Origin: Nannochloropsis salina CCMP1776
Taxonomy: Eukaryota > Sar > Eustigmatophyceae > Eustigmatales > Monodopsidaceae
Reading direction: 5' to 3'
Assembly (NCBI GenBank): GCA_004565275.1
Contig: SDOX01000018.1
Coordinates: 380,072-444,071, forward strand
DNA length: 64,000 nt
The notes under the pieces were generated by a model. It saw nothing but the letters and a program-made list of their open reading frames with translations. It did not search any database and had not been told where the DNA came from. The first letter of the stretch is position 1; each line of letters opens with the position of its first letter. Positions 30,617 through 41,435 of the stretch are shown piece by piece. The position numbers and the translations under genes were made by a program.

Positions 30617-31328
30617 GAAGAGGGAGGGAGGAATAGCGGGGAAGGGTGAGAACGTCGGTGTGGAGGGAGCGGGGGGAAGGAGAGAAAGTCTTTCCTTTTT
30701 TTAATGACATCAAAAGGTGGCAGCGAGGAGACATGTTTCGTGGAATTAAATTAGGATATATATTTTGGGAGTCTGATTGGTTGTTGTAGCTCTGCGATTG
30801 CTTTCATTTTCTGAGGCACACCGTCGTTCCTGAGGACAGCGATCTATCTCTCTCTATATATATATATATACATACATATAGATAGATATATCTATCTATA
30901 TGTGTGTATGTGTGTGCGTCTCCGATTCGACATCATGCTTCCGCCGTAGCCCCACGGTGGCGCGGTCCTTCCTGCGTACCATCTTGTTTCTCCCGGTTGC
31001 TTTCTGGGTAAGAACCTTCCAAATCCATCGAAAACCTTAGTGCGTTTCGATCCCGGCGCTTCTCTTCGCTGTGGCGGCAATCCCACAGCGTCGTGCGTCA
31101 TTAAACTTTTTTTGGACTCCGAAGTATTTTCTTTTTCACACTCGCTCTGAACAAAAACTCAAATTCTCGTGCTCACAGTCTACCCTCGTGGCATCTTTCC
31201 CTCCCCCGCCCCCACGTCACGTCCAAGCCCCCCGCCCGTGCCTGCTAGCGTCTCTGTCCTACAAGCCCAGTCCGGCCCTTCCGCCCACTGCTTCTTCCCA
31301 CCCCCAAAAGACCCCCTTCCTCTTGGCG
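30617..31328. other. Convergent 3' region with microsatellite
   Basis: About 710 bases between the stops of the unrecognised gene (+) and the transporter (-). It contains the TA/GATA/TG microsatellite listed separately. No gene supported. Confidence 0.4.
30848..30919. repeat. Compound microsatellite (CT, TA, GATA, TG)
   Basis: Successive short repeats: CTCTCTC, a (TA)n run, CATA/GATA units and (TG)n with TATG. Polymorphic candidates of this kind are common in 3' flanks. Confidence 0.85.
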
Positions 31329-33352
31329 TCACATGGCATCGTCCAAGACCTCCTGACCCTTCACGCTCACGTAGTGCACGTCGGGCGTCCTTTTCCTCAA
31401 CCGCTCGAAATTCCAATACATGATGAGGCCGACGCCATGGATAAGGGTGCAGAGGGCCAGGGTGGTGCCCATGCTGATCTGCTTGACCTCGATCAGGCCC
31501 AAGAGGACGACCATGATCGCGTTCAGGGGAATGCGGAAGATGTTCATCACGCCTAAAGGGGCGAAGGAGATGGAGGGTGGAGAAGGGAGTGAGAGCGAGC
31601 GTTGGGTGCCAGTGCTCTTGTTGATTGCTCGGCCACGGTGGGACAGAGAGAAGCGGAGCATGAAGGAATGCACACAAATTCCCGCCTGCACCTGTGAACC
31701 GAGCATGCGAAGGCCTACTGCCGCCTTTCACGGAAAGAAAGAGACATTTTGGCGCAAAACCTACCTGAGCGCACTTCCTCAGGGATGTTCATGGACTTGA
31801 TGCTTCCGTAGGATGGGTAGAACATGCCTACGGTCAGCTCAAAGAGGAGGAAGGCCACATAGACGGAGGACGTCTGTTTGACGAAGTAGAAGGCAGTCAG
31901 GTTGGCCAGGGTGGCGATCAGGTGCACCATCACGGGGACCACGGTCAGGAGGTTCTTCTTGATGAGGATGGAGAAGATGTTCGAGCCCGTCATCGTGCAG
32001 ACCATGAAGGTGCTGAAAATGATGCCCAGGTAGGGGCCCACGTCCTCCCCCCCCGCCTGCAGGGCCGGGGTCCACACGAAGACGAAAGCATACATGGCCC
32101 CCTCAAAGCAGGACTGCCCCAGGCCCAAGTAGATGATGGCGGAGTTGTTCTGGATGTAGCTCCAGGCCTTTGGGAGGGCCATCGCGGGCCGCACGTTGGC
32201 GTCGCCGTAGTTCTCAGGCCACCATAACGTGGCGAGGATACCGACCAGGGTGAGAGGGAACAGGCAGAAAACGAACGGGCCTGAGAGTAGGGAGGGAGAA
32301 GGGAAGGCGCGAGGAAGGGCGGGAATCAGGTCATCACGGCATACACGATGCACGCGTTGACCAAAGCCATTAAACGTGCTAGTCAGTGCCCGCCCCTGGA
32401 GACATTCTGCAAAAAACAAAGGAAAAAGACACGCGGGAGAGCGCTACGCCCAGAGGCATCGCAAGCAGGCGGGATGACCTACCGATATATCCGTATCGCT
32501 CCGCGAAGAAATTAGCGACCAGGCCGGCCATCACCGCGACGAACCCGTTTCCCAGCGTCAGGTACCCGAACGTCTCGGAGAGCCATTCCGGGTTAAATCC
32601 CCTGGAGAGCGAAGCAGGAAGACAAGGAGGGAGGGAGGGAGGGAAGGAGGAAGGGAAAAAGGGAGGGAGGAAAGGAGGGAGGGAGGGAGGTCTGAAAAAA
32701 GACCAAAATTCTTGTCCCAGGTCGGGTGAGACATGCGGAAGTGGATGAAAAGCAGGGCAAGGGTAACGCTCGAGGAGGCCAAGCTGGGAAACTTGCCTCT
32801 TGTTGTGCTCGCAGACCATCCAGGCCTCGAAGGCCGAGAAGAGCAAGGAGGTGGCCACACCCGCGAAGAAACGTCCAAACATGAGGATGTAGTAATTATT
32901 CACGAGCTTGACCAGACAGGAGATGATATAAAACGCGGCGTAGACGACGCACATCTTCTTCCTTCCGTAGTTGTCGGCCAGGGCGCCGACAAAAGAGCCC
33001 GCTACCATGGACGAGAGGAATCCGCCCATGTAGAGCAGGGCGATGTCTCCCTGTGTGAAGCTGTCAAGAGAAGATGATACAAGTGGTCGCGTCAGGGGCG
33101 AAAATCACGGACAGGATATGAAAGACAATGCTGCACCGGCTACAACAAGGAGGTGCCTCTGTAAGCCATAGGTCGATAAACTTACCCATAATGGGCATAA
33201 AGAGCGTAGCTATAGGGTCCCTGGATCCAATCCGAAAACATAGCCAGGAGGGCTACCGTTAAAAAAGAACGTTGGAACACCTTGAAATCTCCACGACGCG
33301 ATATGTCATTGTGTTCTGTGTGTCGTTTGCGGTTGCATAAATAAATTTGCAT
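31329..33352 (-). CDS. MFS transporter of the MFSD5/MOT2 molybdate family
   Basis: Five exons: 33352-33186, 33060-32797, 32601-32483, 32280-31765 and 31552-31329; 429 residues in frame. Family blocks seen in order: FSDWIQGPYSYALYAHYGF, the MFS loop ADNYGRKKM, GRFFAGVATSLLFSAFEAWMV, NPEWLSETFGYLT, ALYAFVFVW-type block (GAMYAFVFVWTPAL), YLGIIFSTFM, FLLFELTVGMFYPSYGS and RSGVMNIFRIPLNA. These match the MOT2 group, which in Chlamydomonas and animals carries molybdate. Intron 2 uses a GC donor (AG-GCAAGT at 32796), the only choice that keeps the frame. The chosen ATG may be internal: family members have another N-terminal helix, and an acceptor-like TTGTAG lies at about 33384, so an upstream exon is possible. 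It acts in plasma or internal membrane. Confidence 0.88.
32622..32691. repeat. GGGA-rich tetranucleotide tract in transporter intron 2
   Basis: Imperfect (GGGA)n/(GGAA)n on the + strand, i.e. a long pyrimidine tract on the transcribed strand inside intron 2, between the GC donor at 32796 and the acceptor at 32602. Confidence 0.8.
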
Positions 33353-33910
33353 GGGATACTCTGGCAATTTGACATTAGCTACAACAAAAACTTCTCCGTC
33401 ACCGTGTGTGTCTCATGTCGCTCTACAAGGATGAAGCGCATAGAAACAAGACAAATTCTGTATAATTAGCTGTGCACACATATTTATATCTCTAGTTTGG
33501 TACCTTTGGAAGGCTTATTTGAGGACGTCAGGTCCACGACTTGTTTGCTGCTGCTAGAGAGCAAGACACGAGTTGTGACGCATGCCCCAATCGCCCAAAA
33601 GAGTGAATGAGTATACATGCTGCCCAAAATTGGGATGATGGTAGATGATTATTGGCCTTGTACAGCTCTTAAATCCCTGAAGCTTTGCCTGTAGGGAGCT
33701 GATGATGTGAGATCCGGGAAGGCACGGGATAACGGCATAAGAAATATATGTCGCCTATCGTCTGTTGACTTTGTGGCGCGTCTTTCGCATATTACGTACA
33801 CAGAAAGTAAAATTGAGTACCAGGACTACAAACTATAATACTTGTGCACACTCCGACTATCAAAAGCTCATAGTCGTTATGAAGAGAGAGCATTCGAAGG
33901 TTGCGGTCAG

Positions 33911-33947
33911 TGAAGAAACGGTTAGCTGGCCGTTTCTTCATTTTTTG
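33911..33947. repeat. Perfect 11-bp hairpin followed by a T-run
   Basis: TGAAGAAACGG (33911-33921) and CCGTTTCTTCA (33930-33940) are exact reverse complements around an 8-nt loop and are followed by TTTTTT. Looks like a terminator or short structured RNA, in an otherwise gene-free block. Confidence 0.7.
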
Positions 33948-36659
33948 AACCTGCCTGGTCGCATATGTTTTCCTGACCAGATAACGCAATAAGGATGTAT
34001 AGGCAACGATGTGCTCGAGAGGCACCAGAAAATTCACACTTATGAAAAGCGAGTGTGGGGCCGCTTAAAAGCTTTAAATGCCACTGACCAAGTACAAGGA
34101 TATATCCAGTTATTAAAAAAACGTTGCTTGATGAAGATCATGCGCATACGGAGCAAGTTTTTGCATATATAGGACAACTTTTCAATCTTTTGAAGGGTCT
34201 AATGTGCAAACATATTTGGATATCTTAGACTTTTCATTTTCTACCCAATACACCGAGAAGTGGCCAAGATACGAGGAAAGTATATTCGATGTCCTTCGAA
34301 CTCGCCGCACACATTTGCATCACCCTTGAGGCGTCAAGTCGGTGCTGTGCGAAATTTTATTAAGAAATGGAGGCGGAGCCGCATTCAAGAATCACCTCCA
34401 TCACAGTATTGATGGTCTGGATACATGTCCGTATTGTTTAGAGCCTTGGAAGCCGTAGCAATCTTCAAAATGCTCTTTGATATTTTGCCTTGAAAATACT
34501 TTTTCCGACTCTAGTGCTGCGCAGAGCTTTGTGCGATTGCCTCACAGAAATGATGCCAATACATGAGAAGCAACTATGTTTCAATGACTCTTATGTGAGC
34601 AGTGCCCTGAAGCAAAATTGCCCAAATAGGTGAATTTCAAAAGAAAAAAAAAGTTAAGACAAACATGGCAAATTTGCTTGATGAGATAGGTCAATCGATT
34701 AGCTTAGCCGTTGCCATGTGTATTAAATTTTACGTTGTTCGGTCAAGTGACTTGCCCTGTAGAAGTCCCCTGTCTCTATAGGCTAGCCAGCTGCCCCTAA
34801 AATATGGATGGCTGAGCATATGACAAGATTAGGGAGGCGCTGATATGACTTTGCTGATATGCCAGTTTTTGCAGCGGGCTGACAGATGTAGAGCCTCCGG
34901 CTCATTATAGAGGAAAGAAGCCATTTCAAGAACCTGTCTACTAAGCCATATTGTAGATAATGAAGACGAGACAAATTTGACAGCAATTGCACTGTAGTAC
35001 ATGTTGCGATGACTTCGATCATAAAGACTTTCTACTGTCGCTTATGGCTGCATGCGGCCCATGGCGCGATTTAGTGCGACACAGCCCCGAGGGCGGGGTC
35101 TCCCTCCTTCCCTCTGCCAATAAGATATACAGCCAGTTTTTTGAAGAAGTAAACTCGGCCTACTTCATTCACTCATAACGATTCTGCAAGCCAGCATACG
35201 TTTTATTGACTGTGTAGGAAGCTTGGAGCTGGTTTCTGGTGAGGACAAGCATTCACGAAGCGTCATACGTACCCCCCAAAGGCGAGGCTAAGAAAGCTTT
35301 TTGGGGGTTGTTTACCACCACCCAAACAAAATGACCCGCAAATCTGACTCACACTGTAGCTTAAGGAATCCTAGATCTCGCACGCCTCTACCTTGTTCTT
35401 GCTGAAAAGCGCCTTGCAGGCGTATGCCAGCGATATGTGCTGTAATCGCTGGCACCGTGACCTTCGAGGGTGAATCATGACATAACGTCGCGTTTTCTTG
35501 AGCTTCGATGCACGTGTGTCGATAAAGCCGCTGCTTGCTATCCCGGTGACTAAATCACATATTTACTTCTTTGTAGTGGCCCAAGAAATAATGTGATACG
35601 CGCGTGTGCTTACATTTTCCAGTTATGGATAACAGCGTCTCAAATGTATCTTCTAATTCTCTCGTTCCTCGTACTCCCCCCTCCTTCCAGTTTTCTGCGC
35701 ATTACACAAATGACCGCAAGATTGCCACCACAAGGTGATCATAAATTTAGGCGTTTCAATTGGGAAGTTTTTGGCGAGGTAAGAAATAACTTAATAATAA
35801 TAATAAATCCTGACATTTCTTTAGTAATTTGCAGCTCTGTATTTCTTGCTTGTGGTGTACTGGCAAATGCAAAGCCCTTGGGAAAAACATGTGTCCAATG
35901 CAAATCTTTGTCATGAACTGAGCAATCTTAAAGTCAGCAAAATAATGTTAGGTAAAGTGGAGTGACTGTCGTGAGGATGTGCCGTAAAAGACGGAGGAAA
36001 AGCCAACCGACAGCCTAGGAGCTATCATACTTACTCCGATTGCAATCCTCTGAGATCCTTACCTATCGCTCCTATTCTACGACTTACCTAGGTACAGGGA
36101 GTATTTTTCAGAAAATATACGAAGATGAAAGCACAGGAGTTAGGCTTGTGCGGCTGGTGTATGAATACTGGCGGGGGAACAGTGATAGGAAGCGCTGAGG
36201 GCAGTCCAGAAAGCCTGGAAATTTTCAGGTGCGCGACAAATTGTAACGGAGGGATATAATTTATTGATATTTTTTTAATTTGTAGAGTGTGTGTTGGACA
36301 TGAAAATGACTTCTACGCAGGATAAGTTTGTCGTGTATTCGTGGGACTCTTTAGAGACCCTCTCTCACGATTTTCTTTATAAAATAATTTCATTTGTCTC
36401 TACATCACGTATATTTTGATCCTTTCTTTTGGTTTTATTTTCTGGATTTCTAGGGTGTGGCTGGAAAAGGAAGGGTCACCTCTTTCTTCAGTTACAAAGG
36501 CAGTTTTTCGGGATGAGGCTCCTATCGCCACGTGTGGGTACAATGATTTCGAAATTCGCAGATGATAATTGAATATATATATTACACTTAGCCGAATTGA
36601 GTTGCAAGCGTGGTTAAGAAAAGAGGCGTTCAGATGCTCGAGCCCAATTTTCCCAATAA

Positions 36660-36814
36660 CCATCGAGTCGAGTTCCCGAATTAAAAGTCCCACGCGAGAG
36701 AACCAGCAAGTCGTGTCCTTGAGTCCGCTAATAAAGCATACCTACTCGGACTCAAGGACACGACTTGCTGGTTCTCTCGCGTGTGACTTTTAATTCGGGA
36801 ACTCGACTCGATGG
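36660..36814. repeat. Long inverted repeat, 68-bp arms, 19-nt spacer
   Basis: Arms 36660-36727 and 36747-36814 are reverse complements at 67 of 68 positions (single mismatch C36690/T36784). Outside the arms, GCTCGAG (36636-36642) on the left and CTCGAGC (36816-36822) on the right also pair, but the left side carries about 17 additional bases. The transcript of either strand would fold into a nearly perfect 68-bp hairpin. Confidence 0.92.
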
Positions 36815-37253
36815 CCTCGAGCCAGAAAGGACCTTTTCTCTGCCTGTCTAAGAAGATGAGAACCTTCTTTGGAGTCAGTTACACTCTCAGAATGTGTTGA
36901 TTTTTTATACCCTTTTTATTCCTTTGTTTTTACACATGTTGCATTCTTTCAACTTTTGCTTCAACTAGTTGTTTTCCCACTTGTCATCAAACTGCCCTTA
37001 CCTGCGTATTTCTGGACCTCGACAAAAGATCCCATCAATTTACATTTCTCCTGAAAATTCGTGATAAAGATCATAATATCCATAAATTCAATTTGATACC
37101 TCATCGCGTACTAATTGTGGACCTGCGGATGCCCCCCTGTGTTTTGGCCGGTTCGTCGGTGTGCCGCTCATGGGGAAACCTACCCGGAAGCTCCGATGGC
37201 GCCAGAGGGCCGGAAAAGAAGGTGCCGGGCACCTCAAAATGCCGCCACAATCT

Positions 37254-37413
37254 CGCTGCGACATACGTAATTTTTAGGACAGTGCCTGCGTGCCGGGCCA
37301 AGCACAGAATCCCAGAGTGACTGGGTGTACTCGTATTGGAGGATGTCCACGGGGGCGGAAGTCCAACTGTTTTTTCCTCCCTTCGCGGAAACAGAAACGG
37401 CGACCAATGCTTG
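37254..37413 (-). other. Possible short secreted-protein exon or degraded gene
   Basis: On the minus strand an ATG at 37413 opens MLVQALVAVSVSA followed by KGGKNSW and a soluble-looking stretch (TSAPVDILQYEYTQSLW) ending near a GTATGT donor-like site at about 37266. This resembles a cleaved signal peptide. The frame closes at 37234 without splicing and no second exon could be assigned, so it may be a relic. Confidence 0.25.
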
Positions 37414-37787
37414 CACCAGCATGAGGAGCGTAACCTCCACTTGAAAAGGCTATGCGAGGCATTGGCGCCACCTTCCAAGAACCTTTCGGATTGAAAAATG
37501 GTATGCCTGTCTGAAATCATGGATGTTAAACATTTCAGATGTCCTCGTTGAGTGTAGGACCTTTGTCTCCATTTTCTTGACCATTGATGGGGGCGTAATC
37601 GGCGCCTCGTCCTTTGTGGAATAGGCAATCCCCTGACAAGGATCGTCACTGGCCGGTCCTCCATGCAAATAAAAGCAATTTCACTCTTCAATATGCCTAT
37701 TTTCTCGAAACACAACAGCATGTCGATTTATGAAATCTTATCATAACAAATCCTGTCACTTGCGTCTTTTGATGGAACGTACTGATT

Positions 37788-40700
37788 ATGGCATACGGTT
37801 TACATCGCAGGGAAGCACGCGGCTCAACGCCCCCGTTGCCTTCTGCTAGTATCCACATTCATCCTGTAGGTACTGGGATGCATAGCAAGACGGGTGAATC
37901 CTCTACCTCGCCAACAAAGTCCCATTCTATGTCTTCTCACCCGAAGCCTGGGTCCTGTATTCACGGCGGATCCGGCAAAAATGCGAGCATGAATTGTGTT
38001 TTGAACGGTTTGAAGGGAGAATTACCAGCTCTTCCAAATTCGTCGGTCATGCCATCTTTTTTTCCGGGCGCAGACCCCTGTGCCGACGCCTGGCTCGCAG
38101 TACAGACGTCGAAGGAGAAGGGTGATGAGGACGGAAGCGGCGGTGGGCTATTGCGGAGGGACAGGTCAAATGGAGCATCGCCCACCCTTCTCGACGTCAT
38201 GACATGCAAAGAGGATGCGGTTGAGCTTGATCTAGCACTTCTCGGTCACGACGAGCCCTCTCCTTCCTCTACCTTGTCTTTCCTGTCCCCGTCCTCGTCC
38301 GCACTCCCTCCCGCCTTCCCTCCCTCCCTTGAAGGAATGCCAGGGCAGCATAGCAGCTCTCTACTACCCTCGGCACACAGAGAAGCCCAGCCTTCCTTCT
38401 CCCTCCTCCAAGGTGATAGCCCCTCCTCGCTTCCCTCCTCTTCCTCCCCACCCGCTTCGATGTCTTCCCTCCGCATCACCGGCCAGTCCCCTGGGTCCGC
38501 GACAGCTGTCCCTCCGACCCTGCCCCCGCCCATGCCGGAATGGATGCTCCTTCCCGTCCCATCACTTGGCCGAAAGCTACCCTCTCGTCCTCCTTCCCCT
38601 CGCCTTCCATCACCGGACAAGCCGACCCCTCGGTCCCCCAACCCTGGTCCTAATCCTCCTCCCAAGGCCCGTGCCGGCCTCCCTCTCCCCAGCCAGCGGA
38701 ACCCCTCCTCGACGCATTCATCACGTGCACGCGGGCAGACAGGGCTCCGTCTGCACGCACACGCATGCCAACAGGGACCCCTGCCCCCCTTCGAGTCCTT
38801 CGGTCCTTCTCAGATGGCAGAATCGACCTCCTCGACAGCCAAGCAGAGGGCGAAGAAGGGAAGGGGGAGGGGCGCATACGGCGGACTTCGGGAGACAAAA
38901 GCAAGCGAGGGACGAGGGAGACAAGGCATGGCTAGGCTCGAGAGAGAGACGAGGAGGCACGGGGCGCTCCAAGCTCGTCCACCGCCTTTACCCCAAGCGC
39001 GAGCACGCCACCCTTGTCCCTCCTCGGTCCTGGACGAAGACATTCCTCGACCAGACGCCTTCCTTCCCTCCTCTCCTGCCTCCAGCCCGGCCCCCGACCC
39101 CGACCCACGCGCGTTCCTGTCTCCTGCCTCGCCTCCCCACTCCCACAGTCCCCCCTCTCGTGTCTGCACCCAACCCTACCATCACCGCAAGCCAAGCCCT
39201 CCCTTTTCCCCACCCTCCGCCCGCCCCTCCCGCCGGGCCAGCCATCAAGCCCGCGCCGCCGCAGGTCTGAACAGGGACGGGCAACCCCTACAACGCCACA
39301 ACTGGACGCCGGCCGAGGATGCTTTGCTTCGCGCCAAAACCATGGAAATGGGCCACAAAAACTGGACCGCCATCGCCAAGGCCCTCCCTGGGCGCAATGC
39401 AAAGCAATGCTACCAACGGTGGGTGGCCCTTCCCTCCGTCCCTCCTTCCTTCCCTCTCTCCTTCCCTCCCCGAGATCTCTTTGCCTTGGGAATTCGCTCA
39501 TGTTTCCCCCCGTCATGCCCTGTCACCCTCCCTCCTCCCAGCTGGCACTACGCCCTCGTCCCCGTTGACGCGACCCGGACGTGGACCGCACTCGAGGATC
39601 TGCAGATCCTGCAATGGCACGCCGTCATGGGCACTGCCTGGTCGAGGATCGCGGCGCAATTGGAAGGGCGAAGCGGGTACGCGGTGAAGAACCGGTTCAA
39701 GCGGCTGGAGAAAGAGGCGCGGGGAGAGAAAGGTGGGGCGGGGAAGAGGGCCGGGGTCTTCGACATGCTGCTGGCCGCGCGGGCGAGGGAGGCAGTGGAC
39801 AGGACGGGCGTGGGGAGGAGGTTGGGCGGGACACAGGCACGCGGGCCGCGCGCAGGCAGACGTGGCGGGAGGGGAAAGGCGGTGGAGGGAGAGAGGGAGA
39901 AGGCGGAAGGCCAGGCACACCTGAACCCCACTGCCCAGAGGGCGAAGGAGGAAGGGGTAGAGGAGGGGGGCCAGGAGCGGGAAGAGAGGCAGGGACGGGG
40001 GGTGGAGAGAGGGAGGGAGGGAGAGCCGTCTCCCTCTAAAATGTCGAGGAACCCCATCGAAGCCTGTAAGGGCGAGCTTGGAGGGAAACGAAGCCTGCTA
40101 CATGCCTCTTGCTTCCCGCCTTCTGCTGACAAAGAGATGGGGCCGCAGGGCACGGTCCTTTCTCCCCCTCTCCCTCCCTCCCTCCCTCCCTCCCCTCGTC
40201 CACACCGGAGTTCCCCACCCCCTCACGATGCCTCCCCAGAAGACTTTGACATGCTTCTTCCTCAAAGCAAGCGGTCGCGACACCTTCCCTCCCTCCCTCC
40301 CTCCCTCCCTCCCTCCCTCCCTCGGACCCACCCCGTGCTTCTGAAGGGACAGGACAGCGCGTCCTCTCTGGCCGCGGACCTCCCTTCGTCCATGGCGCCA
40401 GGCGCAGACAGGGAAACGGGCCGTGGGGGGGGCGTCGACGCATGCTCCCAGCTCCACGACGGAAGGCCCACCCAAGGGCAAGCGAGCTCCGTGTGGAACC
40501 CCCTCCGCCCCTCCTATGCGTCTCCGCCTGTCGCATTCCCTTTCTCCCCCGTCCCTTCGGCCTCCCACCCCCCCTACACCTCCCTCCTCTCCTCTTTCAC
40601 CGCCACGCGCCCCTCGCTCCCGCACCGTTACAGCCAAGGCCATGGGGAAGACGAAGGAATGGAAGGAGGAAAAGCAAGGCGGGGTGGGAGAGCTCTTGCG

Positions 40701-41435
40701 TCCCCGCCCCTCCCGCCTTCGGAGACGCAGGAGGATGAAGAGGGAAAGGGAGGACAGAAGGTCGGGGGCAAACCTGGGGCAGAGAGGCTTCGGCGTCGTC
40801 CGAGGGTGCGAAAGAGAGGAGGGCAAAGGAAGGAAAAGAAGGGCAACAGAAAGAGGGGAGGGGCGAGTCACGCAGGCAGGTCCGTCACGGAAGAGAGCTC
40901 TCGGACAGGAGCGGCTAGAGCCTCTTCGGAAACGCCTTCTGTTCGTCCTCCCCGTGCTTCTCCGCCCCTCTTAATCCCCAGCCCGGGCAGTCCCTCCCCC
41001 TCACAGCCCCAGCAGAGCTCGCCAGAGTCACAGGAGCGATCCCGGCTTTTCTCTTGTCTCACCAGTGAAGAAAATGCTTTCCCCGCCACCTTCACCTCCC
41101 CCTCTCTCTCTTCCTTCTCCTTGTCCTTCTCCTCCTCTCCCTTCCCAAGGCCCTTCGACCAACCGGAAACCGGCGTCGGTCCATTTTTTTTCCCCTTTTG
41201 GAGCCCGCACAGCTCCCTCCAGCTGCATCAACCGCAAGACCATCCGCAGCAAGGGCAAGGAGGGGACGAAAGCACGCAGCCGACTCCCCGGGCGCACACG
41301 ACACCCCTGTTTCCCACCCCGTCCTTCACTACGCCGGCGGCACGGGTAAACCTGGCCTCGCCCCATTCTGCCTCGGCCGAGCACTTGGAAGTTGCTCCCA
41401 CGCGGCTGGGGTCGGAGCCCCACATGCCCCTATAA
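37788..41435 (+). CDS. Two-repeat (R2R3-like) Myb DNA-binding protein, large and low-complexity
   Basis: Two exons, 37788-39418 and 39542-41435; 1174 residues. The Myb repeats lie at about residues 503-600: repeat 1 NWTPAEDALLRAKTMEMG...WTAIAKALPGRNAKQCYQRW, repeat 2 RTWTALEDLQILQWHAVMGTAWSRIAAQL...VKNRFKRL. Repeat 1 has W/W/W spacing; repeat 2 keeps two Trp. The intron (GTGGGT donor 39419, CCCAG acceptor 39541) sits exactly inside the QRW-H-YAL junction; spliced, the sequence becomes the normal Myb linker. The intron is 123 nt with no stop, so the frame is also open unspliced. The rest is Ser/Pro-rich before and Arg/Glu/Ser/Pro-rich after the domain, with (CCCT)n tracts coding LPPS repeats. 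Nuclear transcription factor or CDC5-like role; targets unknown. Confidence 0.82.
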   Translation: MAYGLHRREARGSTPPLPSASIHIHPVGTGMHSKTGESSTSPTKSHSMSSHPKPGSCIHGGSGKNASMNCVLNGLKGELPALPNSSVMPSFFPGADPCADAWLAVQTSKEKGDEDGSGGGLLRRDRSNGASPTLLDVMTCKEDAVELDLALLGHDEPSPSSTLSFLSPSSSALPPAFPPSLEGMPGQHSSSLLPSAHREAQPSFSLLQGDSPSSLPSSSSPPASMSSLRITGQSPGSATAVPPTLPPPMPEWMLLPVPSLGRKLPSRPPSPRLPSPDKPTPRSPNPGPNPPPKARAGLPLPSQRNPSSTHSSRARGQTGLRLHAHACQQGPLPPFESFGPSQMAESTSSTAKQRAKKGRGRGAYGGLRETKASEGRGRQGMARLERETRRHGALQARPPPLPQARARHPCPSSVLDEDIPRPDAFLPSSPASSPAPDPDPRAFLSPASPPHSHSPPSRVCTQPYHHRKPSPPFSPPSARPSRRASHQARAAAGLNRDGQPLQRHNWTPAEDALLRAKTMEMGHKNWTAIAKALPGRNAKQCYQRWVALPSVPPSFPLSFPPRDLFALGIRSCFPPSCPVTLPPPSWHYALVPVDATRTWTALEDLQILQWHAVMGTAWSRIAAQLEGRSGYAVKNRFKRLEKEARGEKGGAGKRAGVFDMLLAARAREAVDRTGVGRRLGGTQARGPRAGRRGGRGKAVEGEREKAEGQAHLNPTAQRAKEEGVEEGGQEREERQGRGVERGREGEPSPSKMSRNPIEACKGELGGKRSLLHASCFPPSADKEMGPQGTVLSPPLPPSLPPSPRPHRSSPPPHDASPEDFDMLLPQSKRSRHLPSLPPSLPPSLPRTHPVLLKGQDSASSLAADLPSSMAPGADRETGRGGGVDACSQLHDGRPTQGQASSVWNPLRPSYASPPVAFPFSPVPSASHPPYTSLLSSFTATRPSLPHRYSQGHGEDEGMEGGKARRGGRALASPPLPPSETQEDEEGKGGQKVGGKPGAERLRRRPRVRKRGGQRKEKKGNRKRGGASHAGRSVTEESSRTGAARASSETPSVRPPRASPPLLIPSPGSPSPSQPQQSSPESQERSRLFSCLTSEENAFPATFTSPSLSSFSLSFSSSPFPRPFDQPETGVGPFFFPFWSPHSSLQLHQPQDHPQQGQGGDESTQPTPRAHTTPLFPTPSFTTPAARVNLASPHSASAEHLEVAPTRLGSEPHMPL
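40170..40323. repeat. (CCCT)n tracts inside the Myb coding region
   Basis: Two runs of TCCC/CCCT units at 40170-40193 and 40285-40323; in frame they code repeated L-P-P-S. Confidence 0.9.

Larger units (their letters stand above)
33353..37787. other. 4.4-kb AT-rich gene-free block
   Basis: No open frame has coding character in 33.4-37.0 kb; base composition drops to AT-rich compared with both sides. Contents I can name: the 11-bp hairpin at 33911-33940, the long inverted repeat at 36660-36814, and at 37.1-37.7 kb a GC-richer patch with a signal-peptide-like frame on the minus strand. No transposase or reverse transcriptase motif, and no tRNA box A/B pair, was seen. Confidence 0.5.

Noticed and set aside
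34783-36693. Short open frames in the AT-rich block
   Set aside because: Under 110 codons, no start context or motif; one spans an arm of the inverted repeat.
40170-40323. CRISPR-like regular repeats
   Set aside because: They are plain tetranucleotide tracts without spacers, in a eukaryotic coding region.
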